64,000 nucleotides of DNA. It comes from Oerskovia enterophila (lineage in GTDB: Bacteria; Actinomycetota; Actinomycetes; Actinomycetales; Cellulomonadaceae). Shown in pieces: positions 51,483-59,662 of this stretch. The notes under the pieces are model-generated. The model searched no databases, was not told the DNA's origin, and was given only the letters and a program-made list of their open reading frames with translations. The stretch covers positions 62,001 to 126,000 of the forward strand of contig NZ_MAQA01000002.1 of NCBI RefSeq assembly GCF_001692445.1, read 5' to 3'. Each line of letters begins with the position of its first letter. Positions within the stretch are counted from its first letter, which is position 1. The translations under genes were made by a program, and so were the position numbers.

Positions 51483-54278
51483 GTGAGAAGAACCAGGGGA
51501 CGTCTCGTTGCAGCGAGCGTCGCCGTCGCCCTGAGCACCGGGCTGACGACCACCGCTGTGGCAGCCGCCGATCCCGTCCTGCCCGAGGCCGGGCTCGTCG
51601 CCTGGTACAAGCTCGACGAGGCGAGCGGCACGTCGGCCGCGAACTCGGCGCCGGGCTCGACCTTCGGGGCCGCCACGGTCAACGGGGCCGCGCGCAGCGC
51701 GAACGGCGTCACGCTCGACGGGGCCGACGACCACGTCCGGCTCCCCGACAGCCTGCTCAAGAACCTGACCTCGGTCACGGTCGACCTCGACGTCCTGGTC
51801 GACACGGCCCAGGCCACGCCCTACTTCATCTGGGGCATGGGCAACACGAGCGGCTCGAACGGCAACGGCTACCTGTTCACCACGGGCAACGCCTACCGGA
51901 CCGGCATCGCGTCCGGCAACTGGTCGACCGAGCAGAACACGACCAAGGGCACCAACCTCGCGCGCGGGGTCTGGAAGCACCTGACCTACACGCAGACCGG
52001 CACGACCGGGACCCTCTACGAGGACGGCGTCCAGGTCGCGCAGAACACCGCGGTCACCACGACCCCCGCCTCGATCGGCGCCGGGACGACGACCGCCAAC
52101 TACATCGGCCGCTCGCTCTACTCGGGCGACAAGTACCTCAAGGGCCAGGTCCGCGACTTCCGCGTCTACGACCGGGCGCTGCCCGCGAACGACGTCGCGG
52201 CCCTCGCGCAGAAGACCTCGGCAGCGGCCGCGGGAGCCGACGCCGCCGCCCTCGACCTGGGCGACACGAGCGCCGTCACGAGCAACCTCACGCTCCCCGT
52301 CACGGGCGCGCAGGGCTCGACCATCGCGTGGGCGACCTCGCACGCGGACGTCGTGACGTCGTCGGGCAAGGTCACCCAGCCCGCCGCCGGGCGGCCGGCC
52401 GCGAGCGTGACCCTGACGGCCTCGGTCACGCGCGGCGCCGTGACGCTCCCGCGGACCTTCACCGTGGTCGTCCCCCCGGCCCTCGACGACGCCCAGGCGG
52501 CTGCCTGGGACGCGCAGCACGCCGTCGTGACCAACATCGCCGACGTCCGTGGCAACCTCACGCTCCCGACCAAGGGTGCGCAGGGCTCGACCCTGACGTG
52601 GACGTCCTCGGCGCCCGGCACCGTGAGCGACACAGGAGTGGTGCACCGCCCCGCGCACGGCGCGGGCGACACCGAGGTGACGCTCACGGTCACCGCGACC
52701 AAGGGCACCGCGACGTCGACCCAGCCCCGCACCGCGACGGTCCGCCAGGCCCCCGAGGCCCAGGAGCCCGCGGCGTACTTCTTCCCCTACTTCAAGGGTG
52801 AGAGCACGGCCGACGGCGAGGAGATCTACTTCGCCGCGAGCCAGGGCAACGACCCGCTCAAGTGGCAGGAGCTGAACGACGACAAGACCGTCCTGCGCTC
52901 GGGCCTGGGGGAGAAGGGCCTGCGCGACCCGTTCGTCATCCGCTCGCCCGAGGGCGACAAGTTCTTCCTCGTCGCGACCGACCTCAAGATCTACGGCGGC
53001 AACAACTTCGGCAACGCGCAGGAGCGCGGCTCGCTGAGCCTCATGGTCTGGGAGTCGACCGACCTCGTGAGCTGGTCCGACCAGCGCATGGTCAAGGTCT
53101 CGAGCGACTACGCGGGCAACACCTGGGCCCCCGAGGCGTTCTACGACGAGGCCGCGGGCGAGTACGTCGTGTACTGGGCCTCTGCCCTCTACCCGACGAC
53201 CGACAGCAGCGACCGTAAGATCGCCACGAGCTACCAGCGCATGATGTACGCCACGACGCGTGACTTCGTGACCTTCAGCGAGCCGCGGATCTGGGTCGAC
53301 AACAAGCGCGGCACGGGCCTCGGCATCATCGACGCCTCGGTGACCAAGGTGGGCGACACGTACTACCGCTTCATCAAGGACGAGAAGTACATGACGGTCC
53401 GGAGCGAGAAGTCCACGGACCTGCGCGCCACGAGCTGGGACCTCATCACCGAGAACATCGGCGTGGGGCAGCCCAACGGCTACGGCGGCACCTTCACGGC
53501 GGGCGAGGGACCCACGGTCTTCAAGTCCAACACCGAGGAGAAGTGGTACGTCTTCATGGACCAGCCCAGCTACCACGGCGGCAAGGGCTACGTCCCGTTC
53601 GAGTCGGCCGACCTCGACTCGGGGGTCTGGACCAAGTCCGAGCCCGCGACCCTGCCCGTGAGCCCTCGCCACGGCACGGTGCTCCCGGTCACGCAGGCCG
53701 AGTACGACCGCCTGCTCGCGCACTACCAGCCCGACGCGTTCGTGGCCTCGGCCGCCCCCGTCACGGTCACGACGGCCGCGGGTACCGCGCCCGTGCTGCC
53801 GGCCACGGTCGCCGTGACGTACGGCGACGGTGCGACCAAGGACCTCGCGGTCACGTGGGACGCGGTCGACCCCGCGTCCTGGGCGCAGGCCGGCACGTTC
53901 GCGGTCAGCGGGTCGTTCGGCCCGTCGATCACGACGCGGGCCACCGCCACGGTCACCGTGACGGCCCCCGTCGACCCCGAGCCCGACCCCGACCTCGCGG
54001 TCGAGGTCTCGGCCACGGCGAAGTGCGTGGCGGGCAAGGTCACGGTCTCGGTGCGTGCGGTGAACGGTGAGGACGTGCCGGTCGACGTCAAGGTCGGCTC
54101 GGCGTTCGGATCCAAGTCGTTCGTGGGGGTGGCGCCGGGCAAGTCGGCGTCGCAGTCGTTCGCGACGCGTGCGGGCTCGGTCGAGGCCGGGGTCGTCACG
54201 ATCGCCGCGAGCACGACGGGTGCCTCGCCCGTCACCGCCACGTTCGAGGCGCCGTACGCGGCCCTCGACTGCGGCTAG
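51483..54278 (+). CDS. Secreted GH43 glycosidase with LamG and Ig-like modules
   Basis: A 931-residue exported enzyme. Order: signal peptide (~1-30, ending TAVAAA-DP); LamG ~36-240; two atrophied Ig-like domains ~245-415 (DVVTSSGKVTQPAAG); GH43 ~415-745 with GLRDPFVIRSPEGDKF, NTWAPEAFYDEAAGEY, DASVTKVGDTYYRFIKDE and GEGPTVFKSNTEEKW; Big_4-like ~755-830; and the terminal Cys-Gly module ~838-931. The whole chain is colinear with the first half of the preceding double-GH43 protein, and its LamG is nearly identical to that protein's second LamG, so the two genes arose by duplication and domain shuffling. AAGGAG lies 6 bases before the GTG. Probable side-chain arabinofuranosidase. Confidence 0.87.
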   Translation: MRRTRGRLVAASVAVALSTGLTTTAVAAADPVLPEAGLVAWYKLDEASGTSAANSAPGSTFGAATVNGAARSANGVTLDGADDHVRLPDSLLKNLTSVTVDLDVLVDTAQATPYFIWGMGNTSGSNGNGYLFTTGNAYRTGIASGNWSTEQNTTKGTNLARGVWKHLTYTQTGTTGTLYEDGVQVAQNTAVTTTPASIGAGTTTANYIGRSLYSGDKYLKGQVRDFRVYDRALPANDVAALAQKTSAAAAGADAAALDLGDTSAVTSNLTLPVTGAQGSTIAWATSHADVVTSSGKVTQPAAGRPAASVTLTASVTRGAVTLPRTFTVVVPPALDDAQAAAWDAQHAVVTNIADVRGNLTLPTKGAQGSTLTWTSSAPGTVSDTGVVHRPAHGAGDTEVTLTVTATKGTATSTQPRTATVRQAPEAQEPAAYFFPYFKGESTADGEEIYFAASQGNDPLKWQELNDDKTVLRSGLGEKGLRDPFVIRSPEGDKFFLVATDLKIYGGNNFGNAQERGSLSLMVWESTDLVSWSDQRMVKVSSDYAGNTWAPEAFYDEAAGEYVVYWASALYPTTDSSDRKIATSYQRMMYATTRDFVTFSEPRIWVDNKRGTGLGIIDASVTKVGDTYYRFIKDEKYMTVRSEKSTDLRATSWDLITENIGVGQPNGYGGTFTAGEGPTVFKSNTEEKWYVFMDQPSYHGGKGYVPFESADLDSGVWTKSEPATLPVSPRHGTVLPVTQAEYDRLLAHYQPDAFVASAAPVTVTTAAGTAPVLPATVAVTYGDGATKDLAVTWDAVDPASWAQAGTFAVSGSFGPSITTRATATVTVTAPVDPEPDPDLAVEVSATAKCVAGKVTVSVRAVNGEDVPVDVKVGSAFGSKSFVGVAPGKSASQSFATRAGSVEAGVVTIAASTTGASPVTATFEAPYAALDCG

Positions 54279-54282
54279 CACT

Positions 54283-54323
54283 TCCGGGCCGGGCGGGGGC
54301 GACGTGCCCCCGCCCGACCCGGA
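54283..54323 (+). terminator. Terminator hairpin after the GH43 gene
   Basis: 18-base arms (TCCGGGCCGGGCGGGGGC, one G-U) with the loop GACGT, starting 5 bases after the stop codon. Confidence 0.85.
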
Positions 54324-54448
54324 CAGGGCCTGACCGGCAGTGGGCGAGGTTTCCCTCCTGCGCCCGTCGTCTGCTCGATGCCACCGGCGGTCGGGTCCTG
54401 CAGCACCACCAGCTCGAAGAATCGAAACTCGATGAGGAGTGACACGAC

Positions 54449-56725
54449 ATGTCAGAGCACGACTCGACCTACTCGCGCCGATCCGTCCTACGGCTCGGCG
54501 CGCTGACGTTCGGGGCCGCAGCCGGTGCTGCGACCCTTGCCGGAGCAGGAGGGAACCTCGCGGTCGCGGCACCAGCCGTCGCCGCACCGGCACCGTTCGT
54601 CAACCCCGCCCCGCCGGTCAGCCGGCGCTTCCTGCAGTCGCTCGACCGCAGCGTCGCCCTCGACGGATGGACGGCACAGCCGTTCTCGATGTCGCAGGTC
54701 ACGCTCGAGCCGAGCGTCTTCACGCGGGCGCAGGACCAGGCGCTCAACCTCGCCCGGGCCTACCCGGTCGACCGGATCCTCGCGGTCTTCCGTCGGACCG
54801 CAGGGCTCGACACCAAGGGGGCCAACGCCCCCGGCGGGTGGGAGGGGTTCGGGCACGCCAACGAGGACGCCTGGGGTCCTGACGACTACCCGGGCCGCGC
54901 GAACACCCAGACCGCGAACCTGCTGCGCGGTCACTACGCGGGCCACTTCCTGTCGATGGTCGCGCTCGCCTACGGGAGCACGGGCGAGGCCGTCTTCAAG
55001 GACAAGGTCGACGCGATCGTCGCGGGGCTGGGCGAGGTCCAGGCCGCGCTCGCGGCCACGGGCCGCTACAGCCACCCGGGCTTCCTCGCCGCGTACGGCG
55101 AGTGGCAGTTCAGCCAGCTCGAGAAGTACGCGCCGTACGGCGAGATCTGGGCGCCGTACTACACGTGCCACAAGATCATGGCCGGACTGCTCGAGGCCTA
55201 CCACCTCACGGGCTCGGCCCAGGCGCTCGAGATCGTCACGTCGATGGGCGAGTGGGTCCACAGCCGCCTGAGCAAGCTCCCCGCGGACCAGCTCGAGCGC
55301 ATGTGGGCCATCTACATCGCGGGCGAGTACGGCGGCATGAACGAGGTCATGGCCGACCTCCACCAGATCACCGGTCGTGAGGACTTCCTCGCGACCGCGA
55401 AGCTGTTCGACCTCAACGCGCTCGTGAACGCCTCGGCCGCAGGCACCGACACGCTCAACGGCAAGCACGCCAACCAGCACATCCCGCAGTTCCCGGGCTA
55501 CCTCAAGGTCTACTCGCACACGCACGAGCAGAAGTACTTCGACGCCGTGAAGAACTTCTGGGGCATGGTCGTCCCGGGGCGCACCTACGCGCACGGCGGC
55601 AACGGCGAGGGCGAGCTGTGGGGCCCCGCGAACACCGTCGCGGGGGACATCGGCACGCGCAACGCCGAGACCTGCGCGACGTACAACATGCTCAAGGTCT
55701 CGCGCCTGCTCTACTTCCACACGCTCGACCCGAAGTACATGGACTACTACGAGACCGGGGTGCTCAACCACATCCTGGGCTCGCGCAAGAACGCCGAGTC
55801 CTCGACGAGCCCCGAGGTCACGTACATGTACCCGGTCCACCCCGGGGCGCGCCGCGAGTACGACAACACGGGCACGTGCTGCGGGGGCACGGGCCTCGAG
55901 AACCACGTCAAGTACCGCGACTCGATCTACTTCCGGTCGGCCGAGGACGCCCCCGGCAACCCCGTGCTGCACGTCAACCTCTACGTCGCCTCGACGCTCG
56001 ACTGGTCCGAGCAGGGCTTCGAGATCGTGCAGCAGACCGAGTACCCCAAGGTCGGGGCGAGCACGCTCGTGGTCAACGGCTCGGGTCCGCTCGACCTGCG
56101 GCTGCGGGTCCCGCGCTGGATCCAGCGCGGGTTCACCGTGAAGGTCAACGGTGAGGCGCAGGACCTCGCGGCCGCGCCCGGCACCTACGTCACGGTGAGC
56201 CGCACGTGGACGAGCGGCGACCGCGTCGAGATCTCGATGCCGCTCTCGCTGCGCGTCGAGCCCACGATCGACAACCCGGCGATCCAGGCCCTGCACTACG
56301 GACCGGTGGTCCTGCTGGCCCGCAGCGCGGCCACGAAGTTCCTCAAGCTCTCGCTGTACGCCAGCATGCGGCTCGACGGGAGCCTGGACACCGCGGCCAA
56401 GGCGCTCGGGGACAACGTGTTCCAGCTCGGCGACCTGACCTTCGAGCCGGCGTACTCGGGTGGCAGCGCGCTCTACCACATGTACTTCGAGCGCTCCGAG
56501 CCCAGGATCGTGTTCGCGGGCACCGACTCGGGCGTGGCCAACGCGCGCCGCGCGAACGGCACGTCGTTCCTCGATGTCGTCTGGGCCGAGGGCTCGTTCG
56601 TGGACCGTGCGGCGTTCCTCGCGACGGTCCAGCGCACGGCCGAGACCTTCGTGGCCGAGGGCCTGCTGACGCGCCGCGACAGCCAGAAGGTCCTGGTCGC
56701 GGCAGGCAAGGCGAAGATCGCGTGA
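54449..56725 (+). CDS. Tat-exported DUF1680 glycosidase (GH127/GH146), beta-L-arabinofuranosidase
   Basis: A 758-residue enzyme with a twin-arginine signal (YSRRSVLRLGALTFG, cleaved after about residue 45), so it is probably exported folded. The DUF1680 (alpha/alpha)6 barrel carries the zinc/thiolate active site: Glu and Cys in RNAETCATYNML, and the Cys pair in TGTCCGGTGLENHVKYRDS; in characterised members one of this pair is the nucleophile. CCGGTG followed by ENHxKY resembles the GH146 type more than the Bifidobacterium GH127 type. It should release beta-L-arabinofuranose from plant glycans. Unlike its six secreted neighbours it lacks the terminal Cys-Gly module and any binding domain. GAGGAG precedes the ATG by 10 bases. 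Confidence 0.9.
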   Translation: MSEHDSTYSRRSVLRLGALTFGAAAGAATLAGAGGNLAVAAPAVAAPAPFVNPAPPVSRRFLQSLDRSVALDGWTAQPFSMSQVTLEPSVFTRAQDQALNLARAYPVDRILAVFRRTAGLDTKGANAPGGWEGFGHANEDAWGPDDYPGRANTQTANLLRGHYAGHFLSMVALAYGSTGEAVFKDKVDAIVAGLGEVQAALAATGRYSHPGFLAAYGEWQFSQLEKYAPYGEIWAPYYTCHKIMAGLLEAYHLTGSAQALEIVTSMGEWVHSRLSKLPADQLERMWAIYIAGEYGGMNEVMADLHQITGREDFLATAKLFDLNALVNASAAGTDTLNGKHANQHIPQFPGYLKVYSHTHEQKYFDAVKNFWGMVVPGRTYAHGGNGEGELWGPANTVAGDIGTRNAETCATYNMLKVSRLLYFHTLDPKYMDYYETGVLNHILGSRKNAESSTSPEVTYMYPVHPGARREYDNTGTCCGGTGLENHVKYRDSIYFRSAEDAPGNPVLHVNLYVASTLDWSEQGFEIVQQTEYPKVGASTLVVNGSGPLDLRLRVPRWIQRGFTVKVNGEAQDLAAAPGTYVTVSRTWTSGDRVEISMPLSLRVEPTIDNPAIQALHYGPVVLLARSAATKFLKLSLYASMRLDGSLDTAAKALGDNVFQLGDLTFEPAYSGGSALYHMYFERSEPRIVFAGTDSGVANARRANGTSFLDVVWAEGSFVDRAAFLATVQRTAETFVAEGLLTRRDSQKVLVAAGKAKIA

Positions 56726-56740
56726 GCGCCCACGAGGGGC

Positions 56741-56759
56741 GGCGCCGCGACGCGGCGCC
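56741..56759 (+). terminator. Short hairpin after the DUF1680 gene
   Basis: GGCGCCGC-GAC-GCGGCGCC, 8-bp perfect stem, 15 bp after the stop codon and 58 bp before the next start. Confidence 0.55.
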
Positions 56760-56817
56760 GGACAGCACGCACGGGCACGACGCAACGGGCCTGCAGGCCC
56801 CGGGACGAGGGACGGTC

Positions 56818-58782
56818 ATGGCACGAGCAGGACGAGGGGCGGCCGGGTTCTCCCGACCGCGACGGTGGACGGCGGCGACGCTCGCGGGAGTGCTCGTGGG
56901 GGCCGGGGCGCTGGGCGGCGCAGGGATCGCGGTCGCCGCGGTGGGCTCTTCCCTCCCGGCCGTGACGGCCGCCGCGGAGGCTCCGGCCAACGTGGCCCTC
57001 CTCGGCACTCCCGAGGCGAGCTACACCGCGAGCTGGCACGCGATCGACGCCGTCAACGACGGAGAGGTCGCGCACACCGGCTCGTACGACAAGGCGTGGG
57101 CCACGTGGGACGGGAACCGCCCCGCGACGCAGTGGCTCGAGTACGCGTGGGAGGCGCCCGTCCGGGTCGACCGCTCGGTCCTGTCGTTCTGGTCGGACGG
57201 CGAGGGGGCCAACGGCGACAACGTCCGGGTCCCGGGGTCGTGGAAGATCCAGTACTGGGACGAGGCGACCTCGACGTACAAGGACGTCGTCAACCCCAGC
57301 GCCTACGGGACGGCGCGCCTCGCGCCGAACGAGACGACCTTCGAGCCCGTGACCACGACCAAGGTGAGGGCGACGTTCAACGCGCTCAAGGGAGCCACGG
57401 TCGCGACGTACTCGGCCGTCGGGGTCACCGAGTGGGAGCTGTGGGGCACGGGCGGCACCGAGGAGCCCGAGCCGGTCGACCCCAACGCGCCCATCGACGT
57501 CTCGCCCGTGCACGTCCCCACGCTCGTGGGCGAGCTGCCGGACCTGCCCGAGGACGTCGACGCGATCTACGAGGACGGGCGCGTCGCGTCCGTCGCTGTC
57601 GACTGGGCCGACGTCACGGCCGAGCAGGTCGCCGAGAAGGGCAGCTTCGGCGTCACGGGGGTGGCCGAGGGGATCGTCGAGCCCGTCCAGGGCACGGTCT
57701 ACGTGCGCGACGGCGAGCCCGGCGACGTGACCGAGGTCGACTACGTGAGCGTCGTGACCCTCGCGGGCACCGCGCCGACCTTGCCGTCGAGCGTCACGGC
57801 CGCGTTCGAGGACGGCTCGCGCGACAGCCGCACGGGAGTCGAGTGGGACGCCGTCGAGCCGTCGCACTACGCCGAGGCGGGCGGGCTCTTCTTCGTGGAG
57901 GGGGACGTCGAGGGGACCGACCTGCCGGCCGAGGCGACCGTGTTCGTCGTGGCCCCGGACGACGCCGAGGACACCATCGCACCCACGGTCTTCCTGTCGG
58001 TCGAGCCAGGTCCGGCGACCTCGGGCTGGTACGTCGAGCCCGTGCGGGTGACGGTCGCGGCGAGCGACAACCGCGACCCGGCCCCCGCGGTCGAGGTCTC
58101 GGTCGACGGCGGTGCCTGGGCCGCGTACACGGGCCCGGTCACGGTCGACACGGACGGGGTGCGCACGGTCGCGGCCCGCGCGACCGACGCGTCGGGCAAC
58201 GTGGGCGAGGCGACCCGCGAGCTCAAGGTCGACGCGACCGCGCCGGTCACGGTCGCCACGGTCAAGAACCTCGGGTCGAGCGTCGAGGTCACGCTCACCG
58301 CCACGGACGCCGGGTCGGGCGTGGACCGGATCCAGTGGGAGGGGCCGGGCACGTTCTGGGGCACCTACCAGGAGCCGTTCACGCGTGCCCTGACCGAGGA
58401 GCCGCAGGTCATCGAGTTCGCGGCGACCGACGCCGCGGGCAACCAGGAGGTCCGACAGCGGATCGAGCTGCCCGCCCTGGGCGAGCCCGACCCCGACCTC
58501 GCGGTCGAGGTCTCGGCCTCGGCGAAGTGCGTGGCGGGCAAGGTCGCCGTGTCGGTGCGTGCGGTGAACGGTGAGGACGTGCCGGTCGACGTCAAGGTCG
58601 GCTCGGCGTTCGGGTCCAAGTCGTTCACCGGGGTGGCGCCGGGCAAGAGCGCGTCGCAGTCGTTCGCGACGCGTGCGGGCTCGGTCGACGCCGGGGTCGT
58701 CACGATCACCGCGAGCACGGGCGGCGCCGACGGCACCTCCGCGACGTTCGAGGCGCCGTACGCGGCCCTCGACTGCGGGTGA
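56818..58782 (+). CDS. Secreted multidomain protein with no catalytic domain
   Basis: A 654-residue exported protein made only of accessory modules. Order: signal peptide (~1-50, AAVGSSLPAVTAAAEA); a discoidin-like module ~60-218 (ASYTASWHAIDAVNDG, WGTW-like AWATWDGNRPATQWLEY, VVNPSAYGTARLAPNETT); two Big_4-like domains ~225-385; two OmpL47-like domains ~390-545 (ARATDASGNVGEATRELKVD); and the terminal Cys-Gly module ~560-654. No stretch of GH motifs is present. Its last ~95 residues are nearly identical, also in DNA, to those of the GH43 protein two genes upstream. It may be a glycan-binding or scaffold-like adhesion protein, or a GH relative that lost its catalytic part. GAGGGAC precedes the ATG. 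Confidence 0.8.
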   Translation: MARAGRGAAGFSRPRRWTAATLAGVLVGAGALGGAGIAVAAVGSSLPAVTAAAEAPANVALLGTPEASYTASWHAIDAVNDGEVAHTGSYDKAWATWDGNRPATQWLEYAWEAPVRVDRSVLSFWSDGEGANGDNVRVPGSWKIQYWDEATSTYKDVVNPSAYGTARLAPNETTFEPVTTTKVRATFNALKGATVATYSAVGVTEWELWGTGGTEEPEPVDPNAPIDVSPVHVPTLVGELPDLPEDVDAIYEDGRVASVAVDWADVTAEQVAEKGSFGVTGVAEGIVEPVQGTVYVRDGEPGDVTEVDYVSVVTLAGTAPTLPSSVTAAFEDGSRDSRTGVEWDAVEPSHYAEAGGLFFVEGDVEGTDLPAEATVFVVAPDDAEDTIAPTVFLSVEPGPATSGWYVEPVRVTVAASDNRDPAPAVEVSVDGGAWAAYTGPVTVDTDGVRTVAARATDASGNVGEATRELKVDATAPVTVATVKNLGSSVEVTLTATDAGSGVDRIQWEGPGTFWGTYQEPFTRALTEEPQVIEFAATDAAGNQEVRQRIELPALGEPDPDLAVEVSASAKCVAGKVAVSVRAVNGEDVPVDVKVGSAFGSKSFTGVAPGKSASQSFATRAGSVDAGVVTITASTGGADGTSATFEAPYAALDCG

Positions 58783-58809
58783 CCGGCTGACCCGACGACC
58801 CGATGACCG

Positions 58810-58843
58810 CCGCGGGGCGAGGCGGTGCTGTCTCGTCCCGCGG
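58810..58843 (+). terminator. Terminator-like hairpin at the end of the arabinan block
   Basis: 12-base arms (CCGCGGGGCGAG, one G-U) with a 10-base loop, 28 bp after the stop codon. Confidence 0.65.
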
Positions 58844-58959
58844 CTGCCCCGGGGCCGTGCCCTGGCCGGCCGGTGCACCGGGGCCACGCCCGGTCCGCCG
58901 CGACGTCTCCTTGCGTCGCGGCGGGCCGGGCGTCGTCGTCCTCTCCCGCCCGACGCCGC

Positions 58960-59002
58960 AGCGCACCCGGGAGCGCGGGTGCGCTCCGCCGTCGGGCAGA
59001 AT
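58960..59002 (+). promoter_or_regulatory. TetR-gene promoter with candidate operator
   Basis: Inverted repeat AGCGCACCC-N8-GGGTGCGCT (58960-58985) followed by CAGAAT (58997-59002), a plausible -10 placed 6 bases before the ATG (leaderless). The repeat covers the expected -35 zone, which is where a self-repressing TetR would bind. Confidence 0.5.
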
Positions 59003-59008
59003 CGAGGC

Positions 59009-59662
59009 ATGAGTGCTGGTGCGGTGCGGCGGGGCCGACGGCCCGCGGGCGAGGACACCCGGGCGTCGATCGTGGCCGCGGCGCGCGAGGAGTTCGCCGC
59101 CAAGGGCTACGACGCCGTGAGCATGCGCGGTGTGGCACGCGCGGCCGGGGTGGACCCGGGCCTGATCCGGCACTACTTCGACGGCAAGGGCGAGCTCTTC
59201 GCGGCCTCGCTCGTCCCCGCGGGCGCGGACCCGCAGGCGCTCGCGGGCCGGTTCGCCGAGGGGGGGATCGAGGGCCTGGGCGAGCGGCTCGCGCGGACCG
59301 TGCTCGCGGTCTGGGACGCGCCCGACGGGCAGGTCCAGCTCCGGCTCGTGCTGTCCGGGCTGCTCTCGGCCGACGGGCACGTGCAGGAGCTGCCGCGCTA
59401 TCTCCAGCGGACGGTGTTCGACCAGGTCGCCGCGCTCCTGCCGCGCGAGGTCGCGGCGCGGCGCGTGGGGCTGGTCGCGAGCCAGGTGCTCGGGGTGCTG
59501 GTCGCCCGGCACCTCCTGCGCCTCGAGCCCGTGGCGTCGATGTCCCCCGACGAGCTGGTGCAGTCGATCGCCCCGACGATCCAGCGGTATCTCGAGGGCG
59601 TGGACGAGGGTCTTGCGCCGGGACCTCCCGAGGAGCAGAATTCCTCACATGGGGAATACTGA
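59009..59662 (+). CDS. TetR-family transcriptional regulator
   Basis: A 217-residue regulator. The TetR helix-turn-helix lies at ~15-60: TRASIVAAAREEFAAKGYDA, then SMRGVARAAGVDPGLIRHYF and DGKGELFAASL. The C-terminal ligand domain, with VQLRLVLSGLL, is of the TetR_C type often found beside drug exporters. It overlaps the ABC ATPase gene by 14 bp, so it is cotranscribed with the exporter it probably controls. The promoter appears leaderless and carries an inverted repeat suited to autoregulation. Ligand unknown. Confidence 0.9.
   Translation: MSAGAVRRGRRPAGEDTRASIVAAAREEFAAKGYDAVSMRGVARAAGVDPGLIRHYFDGKGELFAASLVPAGADPQALAGRFAEGGIEGLGERLARTVLAVWDAPDGQVQLRLVLSGLLSADGHVQELPRYLQRTVFDQVAALLPREVAARRVGLVASQVLGVLVARHLLRLEPVASMSPDELVQSIAPTIQRYLEGVDEGLAPGPPEEQNSSHGEY

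Noticed and set aside
56206-56817. Plus-strand frame continuous with the 654-residue protein, overlapping the end of the DUF1680 gene
   Set aside because: That part is an Arg/Pro-rich shadow frame of the DUF1680 gene; the signal peptide starts at the ATG at 56818.
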